64,000 bases of DNA from Agathobaculum sp. NTUH-O15-33 (GCF_033193315.1 NZ_CP136187.1:2383501-2447500); one strand, 5' to 3'; shown: positions 51,382 to 60,601, numbered from the stretch's first letter. Made by a program: numbers and translations. The notes: generated by a model from the letters alone, not told the origin.

Positions 51382-52347
51382 TTATCTTTTCTGCCGCTGA
51401 CTGATCAGCACCGCGATCACAATGATGATCCCCTTTAGAATCTGTTGTTCCGAAGAGCCCAAACCGATCAGGTTAAAGAAGTTCGCCAAAACCGCGAACA
51501 CCAACAGTCCCAGAAATGCGCCGGAAATCGATCCTCTGCCGCCGAGCAGGCTGTTCCCTCCCACCAGAGCCGCCGCGATCGCATCAACCTCCAATGCCTC
51601 TGCCGCCAACGGCTCCGCAGTGGACAGCCGTGCGACATTGATGAGCGCCGCAATGGCACACATGCCGCCGCTAATGACATAGGTCATCATTCGTACCTTT
51701 TTTGTCCGAATACCGGATAAACGCGCCGCGATCTCTCCGCCGCCGCTCGCAAATACGTTGCGTCCAAATATCGTTTTAACCGCAATAGCGTCGAAAATAA
51801 TAAACATTGCCACCAGAATGATGGCCGACACGGATACCACTCCAATCTTGCTGTTTAGCCAGGAATAGGTTTTCACATTGGAAATATAGGTCCCGCCGGT
51901 CAGAAACAGACACAGCCCGCGCAAGGCGATTTGTGTGCTTAGCGTCACAATAAAAGGCTCCATGTTCTGATACGCCACCAGATAGCCGTTAAGCATTCCC
52001 GCCGCTATGCCAGTAGCCAGCACCGCTACCAGCGTGAGCACCGGCGGCAAATGCATACAATAGCCGGTTACGAGACCGCAGATCGCCACCGTGGAGCCTA
52101 CAGACAGATCAATGCCGCCGCCAATGATCACTATGGTCATGCCGATCAGTACAATGCCCAGCATGGCATTTTGCCGCAGAATATTCAGTAAATTGTTTAC
52201 TTTTAAAAACGACGGCGAAAAAACAGATGAAACAATGATTAATACCAAAAGCGCAATCAATATGCCTAATTTATCGTTTGCTTTAAAACTAAAAAAATTT
52301 TTTACTTTTGAAAAGCTGTACGGCTGTGCCGCAGTATTTCTATCCAT
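51382..52347 (-). CDS. Sugar ABC transporter permease (RbsC family)
   Basis: 321 aa, eight to ten membrane helices. Motifs include GGIDLSVGSTVAICGLVTGY, GGEIAARLSGIRTKKVRMMT (ATPase contact) and GGNSLLGGRGSISGAFLG. It overlaps the ATPase gene upstream by eight bases. It is the only permease in this operon, so the channel is probably a homodimer, unlike the two-permease system at 39559-41522. Confidence 0.94.
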   Translation of the reverse strand: MDRNTAAQPYSFSKVKNFFSFKANDKLGILIALLVLIIVSSVFSPSFLKVNNLLNILRQNAMLGIVLIGMTIVIIGGGIDLSVGSTVAICGLVTGYCMHLPPVLTLVAVLATGIAAGMLNGYLVAYQNMEPFIVTLSTQIALRGLCLFLTGGTYISNVKTYSWLNSKIGVVSVSAIILVAMFIIFDAIAVKTIFGRNVFASGGGEIAARLSGIRTKKVRMMTYVISGGMCAIAALINVARLSTAEPLAAEALEVDAIAAALVGGNSLLGGRGSISGAFLGLLVFAVLANFFNLIGLGSSEQQILKGIIIVIAVLISQRQKR

Positions 52348-53836
52348 TTTTCACCACTCCCGTCGCATATTGAATAATCAAGCTTTCCGTGGCATCCTGA
52401 CCAGCAAGTTCTCCTGCGATTTCTCCGTTATGGATTACCAATATCCGATCGCTCATACCGATCAATTCGGGCAGCTCCGAGGATATGACGATCGCCGCTT
52501 TCCCCGCATTTGTCAGCTCTCTGATCAGCTTATATATTTCTTCCTTTGCGCCGACATCCACGCCGCGCGTCGGCTCGTCGAAAATATATAGATCAGCGTC
52601 TCTCATCAGCCATTTTGCAAACACTACTTTTTGTTGGTTGCCTCCGCTTAAACTGTCCACCGGGGTCATAAGGTCCGGCGCACGGATCGACAGTCTGGCC
52701 TTGTATTTTTTTGCAGCCTCTCCACGCTTTGTCTCATTGATGAACAGGTGTTTTACAAACATCTTGAGCGAAGCCAATGTCATGTTTTCGCGAATCGAGG
52801 CATGCATGACCATACCGCTGTGGCGGTCCTCCGTTACATAGGCGATCTTGGCCGCAATCGCATCATTGGGTGAGTTGATTTTGACTGTACGCCCCTTTAC
52901 CACGACCGTTCCGGCATCTGCCGGACGCATACCGAAAATTGCATCCATGATCTCCGTGCGCCCCGCTCCGATCAGACCGCCGAACCCCAACACCTCACCC
53001 GCATACGCAGAAAAGCTGATATTCCGGAACACATCCTTCACACCGAGATTTTCCACACGAAGGATCTCGTCGCCGACGGTATCCGCCTTTTTCGGGAAAT
53101 TCAATCCAACTTCGCGCCCTACCATTAAATTGACCAGACTCTTTTTGTCCACCTCGCTGATTTTGACCGTGTCTACCAGTTTTCCATCTTTTAATATCGT
53201 CGCTTCATCGCATAGCTCAAACAGTTCTTCCATTCGATGTGTGATATATACAAAGGTAACGCCCTCCGCACGCAACTTCCGTACGATTCCAAAAATATGC
53301 TCTTTCTCATGCTCGGTCAGAGAGGAGGTAGGCTCGTCCATAATAATCAGTCGTGATCGATAATACAACGCCCGCGCAAATTGCAGCAGTTGCTGTTCTC
53401 CCATACTTAAGCGCCCAGCCGGTATAGTTACGGGCTTCTGGATACCCAAATGCTCGCAAACCTTTTTACTTTCCGCCAACAATCCCTTTTGATCGACAAA
53501 GAAACCCTTTTTCGGCAGTTCTCCCAAGCAAATATTTTCTGCTATCGAAATGGTCGGAATGATTTGCGGCTCTTGATGAACCAAACCGATCCCGGCATTT
53601 CTCGCATCCATCGCATTGCGGAATTCGACCTTTCTGCCATCATACAGCACTTCGCCCTCATCTTTCGGATATATCCCGCTCAGCACCTTCATCAAGGTGG
53701 ACTTTCCCGCGCCGTTTTCGCCGACAATAGCATGAATCTGCTTCCGTTTCACAAACAAATCCACTTGATCCAAGGCCAAAACACCGGGAAATTGCTTTTT
53801 TATTCCTCGCATTTCGACCATGTAATCCTCATGCAC
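52340..53836 (-). CDS. Sugar ABC transporter ATP-binding protein (RbsA/MglA family)
   Basis: 498 aa. GTG 53836 is preferred, nine bases after AAGGAGG; ATG 53821 is an alternative. Two ATPase domains: Walker [17 protein letters not shown] signature and IIMDEPTSSL in the first; GLIGAGRTEI, LSGGNQQ and FDEPTRG in the second. The operon order ATPase, permease, CoA-enzyme pair, binding protein places transport in the middle of the degradation genes. Supports import of the substrate handled by the CoA enzymes. Confidence 0.94.
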   Translation of the reverse strand: MHEDYMVEMRGIKKQFPGVLALDQVDLFVKRKQIHAIVGENGAGKSTLMKVLSGIYPKDEGEVLYDGRKVEFRNAMDARNAGIGLVHQEPQIIPTISIAENICLGELPKKGFFVDQKGLLAESKKVCEHLGIQKPVTIPAGRLSMGEQQLLQFARALYYRSRLIIMDEPTSSLTEHEKEHIFGIVRKLRAEGVTFVYITHRMEELFELCDEATILKDGKLVDTVKISEVDKKSLVNLMVGREVGLNFPKKADTVGDEILRVENLGVKDVFRNISFSAYAGEVLGFGGLIGAGRTEIMDAIFGMRPADAGTVVVKGRTVKINSPNDAIAAKIAYVTEDRHSGMVMHASIRENMTLASLKMFVKHLFINETKRGEAAKKYKARLSIRAPDLMTPVDSLSGGNQQKVVFAKWLMRDADLYIFDEPTRGVDVGAKEEIYKLIRELTNAGKAAIVISSELPELIGMSDRILVIHNGEIAGELAGQDATESLIIQYATGVVKNG

Positions 53837-53866
53837 TGTTCTCACCCTCCTTCAAACGCTTTCCCA

Positions 53867-54676
53867 TCATGTTCCTCCCTGTAAAATTCCTTTTGGATCA
53901 ATCTCCTTTCTCAAAAGTCTCAGCTCTTCTTGCGTGGGTTCCGTTGTCATCGGCACCTCACCCAGATCGCCTATGTCAAAGCCGGTGCTTTCAATGAGCT
54001 CTTGTTTGGAAACTCCCTTATGAACGGATTTAACATAGATCTTTCCATACTCATCAAACGCAAAAATACATTTGGGGGTAAAGATATATTTGGGGCCGTT
54101 TCCCGGCAAGCCGAGTCGGCGGCGTCCCTGTATGCCGCCGGGATAACCAACGCCTGAAATATGATCCACCTTGTTTACGAAGTTTCTTTTATCATGATGT
54201 GGCATCATGATATATTCGCGACCGAATACCGCGAAATGCTCGGGCAGGAAAATCGGACCAACTAATTGTACTTTCACCGCCTTGGGCTCACCAATGTACG
54301 TACAGTTGATATTGCCTTCACGATCCACTTGAACGCCTGTTCCAAATGCAAAATCAATGTCGCCCGCTTTGTAAGCCCATGTGCCCGGATAATCCTGCAT
54401 CTGCGCCTCGCATTCCAGATTGAGCAGATCATTGCTGAATTCACAGGACGGCATTGCGGTAAGCTTGCTCAGCACGGGGTTGTGCAGCCAGCCGCATAGC
54501 AAGATCGTTAGATTCGGGGCATGGGTCCGCTTTGCCAACTCCATTCCCAAGAGCGGTATGTTGGTATTGTACATTGCTGCTAACTTTCCTGTTGCCAGAC
54601 CGGTAAATCCCACTTCGTTGTCCTTAATTGTATGGGCTAAATTCACCGCCAACAATTCCGCTATGTTGTACTCCAT
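53867..54676 (-). CDS. CoA-transferase family I beta subunit-like protein (GctB/IpdB type), first pair
   Basis: 269 aa, with AAGGAGGGG upstream, inside the coding sequence of the alpha gene; the two overlap by 53 bases. GctB-like segments: VNLAHTIKDNEVGFTGLATG, FGTGVQVDREGNINCTYIG, DKRNFVNKVDHISGVGYPGG and ESTGFDIGDLGEVPMT ... LLRKEIDPKGIL. The residue aligned with catalytic Glu54 of GctB is Cys61 (APNLTILLCGW), so classical CoA-transferase chemistry is doubtful. A hydrolytic, IpdAB-like role is possible. Confidence 0.87.
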   Translation of the reverse strand: MEYNIAELLAVNLAHTIKDNEVGFTGLATGKLAAMYNTNIPLLGMELAKRTHAPNLTILLCGWLHNPVLSKLTAMPSCEFSNDLLNLECEAQMQDYPGTWAYKAGDIDFAFGTGVQVDREGNINCTYIGEPKAVKVQLVGPIFLPEHFAVFGREYIMMPHHDKRNFVNKVDHISGVGYPGGIQGRRRLGLPGNGPKYIFTPKCIFAFDEYGKIYVKSVHKGVSKQELIESTGFDIGDLGEVPMTTEPTQEELRLLRKEIDPKGILQGGT

Positions 54677-55577
54677 CTTTCCCCTCCTTTTCTTCCGTCA
54701 ATGCACTGATCTGTTCGTACCCTATTTGCTTTAAATACGCCGCCTGATCCCTCGTTTGCAAAATCAGCGTTTGCAGAAACGTATGAAAGGCTTGTGGATC
54801 CGCCGAGGCTTCTACGTATTTTTCAAAAAACGCATCATCCATCTTGCGTACACCGAGCACCGGCGTCGGATGAGAACCGTTCGGCGCATGCACGACCGCC
54901 CGAACGCGGAACGCAGGTATCACATTCAAATGCGGAGTTTTTTGTATCTCTTCTGTTGTAATGATCTTTTCGGCTGTCACGATCAGATTCCGCGTCGCTC
55001 TTGCTATCGCCACGTCCATGCTTTGCGGCAGCAAATGTCTCGGCTGTATTCTGACATTTCCATAGATATCCGCCGCCGGGACATGTATCGCCGCAACATC
55101 CGGGTTTGCCGCCGGAACGGCATACAGTGTCTTTCCGGTTATTGGATCTAGAAAGGTTTGAATTTCCTGATTCAGATTGACAATATCCGAACCGCCTAAA
55201 TAGGAGACCGGCCAAAAACTCAGGCCCTCCGCGTTTGCCCGAAAACGGTCCCAGCTGATGAGCTCCGGATAATGCACCACGCGTATCTCACCGGCTTGTA
55301 CCGCACGGCGATAATTTGCGGCAAGACCAAACTTTTCAAGACCGACATACGAGGTTTCCACACCTTTGAGACAACCGGCCCCCGCCAGCATATCCACATC
55401 GATCGAGTTCACCGAGCCAACTACGGTTAGTTCCCTTTTCTGCAACCGGATCAGCTCATGCACCAACGCCATGGGCTTCTGATAGATCGCAAAGCCGCCG
55501 AGCGCGATACGATCGCCATCCCGAATGAGCGAAACAGCCTGCCGCATACTGCATAGTTTTGATTTTCTTTTTGACAT
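54624..55577 (-). CDS. CoA-transferase family I alpha subunit-like protein (GctA/IpdA type), first pair
   Basis: 317 aa, close to the length of glutaconate CoA-transferase subunit A. Motifs: MRQAVSLIRDGDRIALGGFA, QKPMALVHELIRLQKRELTV, AANPDVAAIHVPAADIYGNV and TRNLIVTAEKIITTEEI. The preceding AGGAG site and short gap (9 bases) place it directly behind the CaiB-type gene. The last 17 codons overlap the beta gene. Together they form a heteromeric CoA enzyme of unknown substrate. Confidence 0.9.
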   Translation of the reverse strand: MSKRKSKLCSMRQAVSLIRDGDRIALGGFAIYQKPMALVHELIRLQKRELTVVGSVNSIDVDMLAGAGCLKGVETSYVGLEKFGLAANYRRAVQAGEIRVVHYPELISWDRFRANAEGLSFWPVSYLGGSDIVNLNQEIQTFLDPITGKTLYAVPAANPDVAAIHVPAADIYGNVRIQPRHLLPQSMDVAIARATRNLIVTAEKIITTEEIQKTPHLNVIPAFRVRAVVHAPNGSHPTPVLGVRKMDDAFFEKYVEASADPQAFHTFLQTLILQTRDQAAYLKQIGYEQISALTEEKEGKDGVQHSGIVGGEFSPYN

Positions 55578-55586
55578 ATGAAACTC

Positions 55587-56783
55587 CTATTGCGTAATTG
55601 CATGTCTATTCTTTAATTCTTCCAGTTTTACGTCATCCAGCCGCAGCCAATCCTTCAACACCTCCTCATTATGCTGTCCCAACACCGGACAAGCCCGCTG
55701 TGGCGGAATATCCAACGCTGAAAAATGGTAAGGCATATCCATCATGGTCACATTACCCATGATCGGATGCTCTATTTGAATCAATTTTTTCCGATAGCGG
55801 AGCTGCGGATTTTTGATCAGATCAGCCGTGTTTTCCACCCGTGAACATACCAACCCGTGTTGTTCCAATATAAGCTGCACTTCCTCTGCGCGTTTTTCAG
55901 CGATCCATGCGCCCACGATCCTGTCGATCTCGTCGCGATGCTGGAAGCGAGCTTGCTGCTTCGCAAAGCGTTCATCTTTCAAAAGGTCGGTTTGGTCCAT
56001 TGCTTCACACAGTGCTTTAAAATGCGGTTGGCTGCCGGCGATCAATAATATGTGCGCTCCATCCATCGTTCGATAGCAGTTGCCCGGCGATAAGTAGCGA
56101 TCTTGATTCCCCACACGGGAAGCGATTTTTCCGTTTGCCGCCTGATCCGGTATGCTGCTGAGCAGCAGTGTGGCGGCGCATTCCAACAACGAAAGCTCTA
56201 TCAACTGCCCCTGCCCGTTTTGTTGTCGGCCGATATAGGCCGCGAGGATCGCATATGCGGCATAAATTGCGGTCACATGATCTACCGTAAAAGTGCCGTG
56301 CACCATCGGCGGGCCGTCGGGGTCGCCGGTTACCGACATCAGTCCGCTCATTGCCTGAATCGCTGCGTCAAATCCCGGTTTATCACGGTAGGGACCTTTC
56401 GAGCCGAACCCAGAAATAGAGACCATGATCAGACGCGGATTGATTTCGTGTAGTGTTTCCCAGCCGCATCCCATCTTTTCCATCGTTCCCGGTCGAAAAT
56501 TTTCGATTAACACATCCGCTTCTTTTGCGAGGTCTCGCAGTAGCGCTTGACCCTCCTTCGTGCGGAAATTCAATTCCAAACTGCGCTTGCTTCTGTTTAC
56601 CGCAAAAGTGTAGATACTTTCCCCATGGATTTTAGGTTCAAAGCTTCTTGTATCATCTCCCACGCCGGCTTTTTCTACTTTGATCACATCTGCGCCTAAG
56701 TCGCCGAGCAGCATGCCTGCAAACGGTCCTGAAATATAACGCGAAAGATCCAATACCTTCAATCCCTTTAAAAACGGCACCAT
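55587..56783 (-). CDS. CaiB/BaiF family III CoA-transferase
   Basis: 398 aa, normal length. Family features: LKGLKVLDLSRYISGPFAGM, GDLGADVIKVEKAGVGDDTR, LNFRTKEGQALLRDLAKEAD, ENFRPGTMEKMG and the catalytic Asp139 in KPGFDAAIQAMSG. Family III enzymes transfer CoA between carboxylic acids through a mixed anhydride on this Asp. As first gene of the operon it may activate the imported acid. It starts 35 bases downstream of the predicted sigma-54 transcription start. Confidence 0.94.
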   Translation of the reverse strand: MVPFLKGLKVLDLSRYISGPFAGMLLGDLGADVIKVEKAGVGDDTRSFEPKIHGESIYTFAVNRSKRSLELNFRTKEGQALLRDLAKEADVLIENFRPGTMEKMGCGWETLHEINPRLIMVSISGFGSKGPYRDKPGFDAAIQAMSGLMSVTGDPDGPPMVHGTFTVDHVTAIYAAYAILAAYIGRQQNGQGQLIELSLLECAATLLLSSIPDQAANGKIASRVGNQDRYLSPGNCYRTMDGAHILLIAGSQPHFKALCEAMDQTDLLKDERFAKQQARFQHRDEIDRIVGAWIAEKRAEEVQLILEQHGLVCSRVENTADLIKNPQLRYRKKLIQIEHPIMGNVTMMDMPYHFSALDIPPQRACPVLGQHNEEVLKDWLRLDDVKLEELKNRHAITQ

Positions 56784-56827
56784 TGGTGAATCCCCTCTTT
56801 CGTTGCATATTTGGATACTTAGTTAGA

Positions 56828-56844
56828 AGCAATTACCGTGCCAA
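56828..56844 (-). promoter_or_regulatory. Consensus sigma-54 promoter of the CoA-enzyme operon
   Basis: The reverse strand reads TTGGCACGGTAATTGCT, matching the -24/-12 consensus (TTGGCAC-N5-TTGCW) with the required GG-N10-GC spacing. Transcription should start near 56818. The activator gene lies divergently next to it. Confidence 0.92.
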
Positions 56845-56926
56845 CTCTGCAAAAATCAAAAAATATTTTTTATCGCGTTATCAGGGCTATTTTTGCTACT
56901 TCCCATCTCCGAACAGCGCAAACTTT

Positions 56927-56955
56927 TGTGTCATAATTGACACATGCGACATGTG
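56927..56955. promoter_or_regulatory. Palindromic upstream activator sites
   Basis: Two perfect palindromes overlap by four bases: TGTGTCATAATTGACACA (56927-56944) and CACATGCGACATGTG (56941-56955). A related TTGTCACATG lies at 56968-56977. They are about 100-130 bases upstream of the sigma-54 -12 box, the usual place for enhancer sites. They lie just before the -10 box of the activator gene, so autorepression is likely too. Confidence 0.75.
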
Positions 56956-56975
56956 CGTGCGTCCATTTTGTCACA

Positions 56976-56984
56976 TGTTATAAT
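56976..56984 (+). promoter_or_regulatory. Extended -10 promoter of the sigma-54 activator gene
   Basis: TGTTATAAT, a perfect -10 with TGn extension; the -35 region is not recognisable. It partly abuts the palindromic sites. Confidence 0.55.
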
Positions 56985-57072
56985 ATATCAAACCAACGCG
57001 CTTGCTTTTTATGCAATCTTTCTATACAATAGAAAGACCAAATAAAATGTAGCATTGAATCGGGGTGATTCT

Positions 57073-59091
57073 ATGAGTAATGATTTGTCATTGCAAAGAG
57101 AGCAGCGGGCGCGGCAGCTATTTTTTGAACAAGGCTTTTGCGATCTCAACATTTTTCCGGAGGAAATCTATGACTCATGGAGGCGCTGTCTAGCACATCA
57201 TCTTGATCCCGCGGCTCCCATGAAAAAGGTTTTATCCAAAGGTGAATTTAAAATGCGCTGCGATCAAAACGCGCAGCTCTTATCGATTGCCGTACCATTC
57301 ATGGAATTGCTTTATCAGGTCGTCAAGGATACTGATTTTTCAATTATGCTATCGGATAGCGACGGCTACATCTTAAAGCTCATTGGCGATCCGTCTATTC
57401 TGCGGGACTATAAGCATAAAGACAACCCCTTGGTTGAAGGTTCCTGCCGCAGCGAAAATATATTTGGCACCAACGGTATAGGAACGTCGCTCGCTCTGCG
57501 CAAGCCCATTCAGTTGACGCCCAACCAGCATTTCCGTTTGGAGCCTCATCCGGTGAGCGGTACAGGCGCTCCCATCATCTTAGCCAACGGGACGCCGATC
57601 GGCGCTTTATCCATGTCCGGTCCACCCAACAAAGTACATCGGCATACGCTTGGTATGATCACCGCCGCCAGCAGAGCCATTGAAGAGCAATTTGCTTTGC
57701 AGCAAACCAACACGCAGCTCGCTACCACCAAAAACCAGTTGCAAACGATCTTGGACACCTTTGATCAGGGCGTTTTTCTGATTGACAGCAATTATACGAT
57801 CATCGATGCGAACCGTACCGCCCAAAAGCTTTTGGGATTTGGCAAGCATGAGATTATCAATCAGTCGGTCTTTTCTTTTATTAAAAAGCTGGATTTTTCA
57901 AATGTTGAATCCGCTGTCTATGATGTAGAGCTATCGTTTCACACACGATTTAAAACAGAAAATTTCTTTGTCACCCTGCATAGGATCGATCAGGATGCCT
58001 ATCATTCTTTCCTGATCGTATTTAGAGAGTCTGAGCGTGTGCATAATCTTGTCAACAAGTACATTGGTTCCAATGCCTACTTTACCTTCGACGATATCAT
58101 TGGCGAATCCACCGCGATTGTATCGGTCAAAGAGAACGCACAAATCGCTGCGCAAAACGGCTCGAACGTTCTGTTAGTTGGCGAAAGCGGCACCGGCAAG
58201 GAGCTATTTGCACAATCCATTCACAACAGCAGCAGCTTTTGCAATGGCCCGTTCATTGCGGTTAACTGCGGAGCGATTCCCCGCACCTTAATCGAAAGCG
58301 AGTTGTTCGGTTATGAATCCGGCGCTTTTACAGGCGCCAAACGGTCCGGTAACGCCGGCAAGTTTGAGCTTGCGAACAACGGCACTATTTTTCTTGACGA
58401 AATCGGCGATATGCCATATGAGGTGCAGATCGATCTGCTTCGCATACTGCAAACGAGAGAAGTCACGCGGATCGGCGGAACCAAGCCAATCCCACTGAAC
58501 ATCCGAATCATCGCCGCCACCAACGTCGATCTGGAGCAAGCCATCGCGGAAAAAACGTTTCGGCGTGATCTATACTACCGCTTAAATGTACTGACCTTTC
58601 ACATCCCTCCACTTAGAGAGCGTGAACAGGATGCGCTCCTATTGGCCGATTATTTCATTCAAAAATACCAGCAGCCGCACAGGCAATCGTTACTTGGCAT
58701 TTCTCCTTCCGTACGGCAGTTATTTCTACAGTATCCTTGGCCCGGCAACATCCGCGAACTTGAAAACACGATTGAGCGCGCGTGTTTACTCACCCAAGAG
58801 CACGAAATCTCGCCCAAACACTTGCCCATTAACATTTTGAAAGGTACAATATTTCACAATTCCGCTTCTTCGCAGCGTGACGACAAGGCTTTTCGCATTC
58901 AAATAGCATCCTCCGGCTCTTCGATCCGCCCCGTTGAGGCGGCCGAAAAAGAGTTGATCGAAACCACACTAAAAATTTGCTGCGGTAATATCAAAGAAAC
59001 GGCCGAGCGATTAGGTCTCAGCCGCCGCACACTGTATCGAAAGGTCGATAAATATCACATCGATTACTATGGAATCCGCAAGCTATTTTAA
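57073..59091 (+). CDS. Sigma-54-dependent transcriptional activator (AcoR-like)
   Basis: 672 aa from ATG 57073 (GGGGTGA site). N-terminal GAF sensor region (~50-190; [20 protein letters not shown] and [20 protein letters not shown] as in AcoR), a PAS domain (~215-330), the AAA+ domain with Walker A GESGTGKE at residue 370, the sigma-54 contact loop GAFTGA at 417 and Walker [13 protein letters not shown], and a Fis-type helix-turn-helix at the end ([20 protein letters not shown]). Divergent from the CoA-enzyme operon with its sigma-54 promoter, it is surely the activator. The inducer probably binds GAF or PAS. Confidence 0.95.
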   Translation: MSNDLSLQREQRARQLFFEQGFCDLNIFPEEIYDSWRRCLAHHLDPAAPMKKVLSKGEFKMRCDQNAQLLSIAVPFMELLYQVVKDTDFSIMLSDSDGYILKLIGDPSILRDYKHKDNPLVEGSCRSENIFGTNGIGTSLALRKPIQLTPNQHFRLEPHPVSGTGAPIILANGTPIGALSMSGPPNKVHRHTLGMITAASRAIEEQFALQQTNTQLATTKNQLQTILDTFDQGVFLIDSNYTIIDANRTAQKLLGFGKHEIINQSVFSFIKKLDFSNVESAVYDVELSFHTRFKTENFFVTLHRIDQDAYHSFLIVFRESERVHNLVNKYIGSNAYFTFDDIIGESTAIVSVKENAQIAAQNGSNVLLVGESGTGKELFAQSIHNSSSFCNGPFIAVNCGAIPRTLIESELFGYESGAFTGAKRSGNAGKFELANNGTIFLDEIGDMPYEVQIDLLRILQTREVTRIGGTKPIPLNIRIIAATNVDLEQAIAEKTFRRDLYYRLNVLTFHIPPLREREQDALLLADYFIQKYQQPHRQSLLGISPSVRQLFLQYPWPGNIRELENTIERACLLTQEHEISPKHLPINILKGTIFHNSASSQRDDKAFRIQIASSGSSIRPVEAAEKELIETTLKICCGNIKETAERLGLSRRTLYRKVDKYHIDYYGIRKLF

Positions 59092-59293
59092 AATACATTC
59101 TTCATAAATCATTCAGCGAGCTTTCTTCACCTATTATTTATTCTATATCCATTTTGCAGGCAACTCACTATGCAAATAATGGTAATGCAGTCCACGCCGT
59201 ATTCGTGCATTGCGTTTTCTTGTGCCAGTATTCGTGTTTATTCCCAGTTCATTGGTGCTATACTATTTTCATCTTTGACAAGGAAGTGGTATT
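59092..59293. other. Intergenic region with extended -10 promoter
   Basis: About 200 AT-rich bases. Near the end (59257-59265) TGCTATACT forms an extended -10 for the small gene at 59294, without a good -35. No terminator is evident directly after the activator gene. Confidence 0.45.
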
Positions 59294-59527
59294 ATGCCCC
59301 GTGGTGTAAAAAGAGAAGTCAATTATACGGCCGAACTAGCCGAGATCGACGCAAAGATCAATAGACACAAAGCACAGATATCGACACTAGAAGCCCGCCG
59401 CAAAGAAATCGTGGATTTGCAGCAGCAGGCCGATGCCAAACGCTTAATGGAGTTCTTAACAAAAAGCGGCCTTTCTATCGCCGATGTTATTGAAAAGTTA
59501 TCTCCGACATACAAAGAGAGCGCTTAA
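59294..59527 (+). CDS. Small coiled-coil protein of unknown function
   Basis: 77 aa, preceded by AAGGAAGTGG. Basic N-terminus MPRGVKREVNYTAELAEIDA, then a charged amphipathic stretch (INRHKAQISTLEARRKEIVD) likely to form a coiled coil, and a short C-terminal helix (GLSIADVIEKLSP). Short proteins of this form recur in Clostridia; I do not know a function. The layout (coiled coil plus small C-terminal unit) is loosely reminiscent of nucleoid-associated or dimeric adaptor proteins. It has its own promoter and terminator. Confidence 0.8.
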   Translation: MPRGVKREVNYTAELAEIDAKINRHKAQISTLEARRKEIVDLQQQADAKRLMEFLTKSGLSIADVIEKLSPTYKESA

Positions 59528-59540
59528 CAGCGCTCTCTTT
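59513..59540 (+). terminator. Intrinsic terminator of the small coiled-coil gene
   Basis: AAAGAGAGCGCT (59513-59524) and AGCGCTCTCTTT (59529-59540), with more T following. The stem includes the last codons and the stop codon lies in the loop. Confidence 0.9.
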
Positions 59541-59562
59541 TTTATATAAGTGCGGCGTTAAA

Positions 59563-59602
59563 AAAGCCAAGGCGTTTCGCCCAATCGAAACGCCTTGGCT
59601 TT
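59563..59602. terminator. Bidirectional intrinsic terminator
   Basis: AAAGCCAAGGCGTTTCG (59563-59579) and CGAAACGCCTTGGCTTT (59586-59602), a perfect 17-bp stem with A and T runs at its sides. It mainly serves the EamA gene on the reverse strand. Confidence 0.92.
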
Positions 59603-59644
59603 TTCTTTCGTTATACAAGTGCAGCACCGCTAATATGCTGCATT

Positions 59645-60601
59645 TTATTCTATGGCTCCGTCGGACACAGCTGGCGCAGGTTGCTCCGCCGCTTCCGGCT
59701 CAGGAATCGGCTTTTTGTCCTTGCCCGCCAGCAATATCATTGCCGCGACGATAAACGCAATGCCGGCATAATCCATGACTTGCAGCGGTACGCCCAGCCA
59801 AAACACGCTTAAAATCGCCGAAGTGACCGGCTCAACCGCCGCAATAATGCTACCCTTCGCCGCGCCGATGCGGCGCACGCCTTCCAGATAGCAGCAGAAG
59901 GCGCAGATCGTTCCGAACAGAACGATAACAATCAAACCACAAACCGTAACCGCATCCCATTGGCCAACGATATGCCAAGGCTGAAAGATCGCTCCCAGCG
60001 CGATACCGCCGATCAGCATACCGAAGCCGGTGACCGGCACCGTGTCATACCGTTCGATCAATGCGCGCGGCTGCACGCTGTATACTGCAAACGCACACGC
60101 GCCGATCATGCACCAGACAAACGCTTTGCCGCTCAGCGCGAGCTGCGTTGGATCGCCATGCGTCGCCAACAAATATACGCCCACGATCGCACACAAAACA
60201 GCCAGCAATTCCTGCTTGCTCGGCATACGTTTTTCGCGCAGCGCCAGCCAGACCAATACGATCGCCGGACCGGTATACTGCAACGTCGTCGCCGTGGCCG
60301 CGTTAGAGAGCTCAATAGAGCGAAAAAACGCATACTGGCACAGCGCCATGCCAAATAGCCCAAACACCACCAGCGCGCCCACTTCCCGCGCGGAGCGGAA
60401 CATCGCCGTCGCTTTGCCGCGCCAGCGCGCAAGCGAATACAGCGCCAGCAGGATACCGGCGACCGTCAGCCGCACCGAAACCAGCCAATCGGCATTGAGG
60501 CCGCGGTTCATAAACAGATATTGACCGCAAGCGCCTGAAAAGGCCCAGCACATACCGCCAAAGGCCGCCATAAAATAACCGATGCGTTTGTATCTTCCCA
60601 T
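59645..60601 (-). CDS. EamA family (DMT superfamily) transporter
   Basis: 318 aa with ten membrane helices in two homologous halves, the 5+5 EamA design (for example FMAAFGGMCWAFSGACGQYL and ALCQYAFFRSIELSNAATAT in the first; IVVLFGTICAFCCYLEGVRR and SIIAAVEPVTSAILSVFWLG in the second). The AAAVEP-like motif near the end is typical of drug/metabolite exporters. The C-terminal 25 residues are a charged tail. AGGGAGG precedes the start. Substrate unknown; single-gene unit. Confidence 0.93.
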   Translation of the reverse strand: MGRYKRIGYFMAAFGGMCWAFSGACGQYLFMNRGLNADWLVSVRLTVAGILLALYSLARWRGKATAMFRSAREVGALVVFGLFGMALCQYAFFRSIELSNAATATTLQYTGPAIVLVWLALREKRMPSKQELLAVLCAIVGVYLLATHGDPTQLALSGKAFVWCMIGACAFAVYSVQPRALIERYDTVPVTGFGMLIGGIALGAIFQPWHIVGQWDAVTVCGLIVIVLFGTICAFCCYLEGVRRIGAAKGSIIAAVEPVTSAILSVFWLGVPLQVMDYAGIAFIVAAMILLAGKDKKPIPEPEAAEQPAPAVSDGAIE

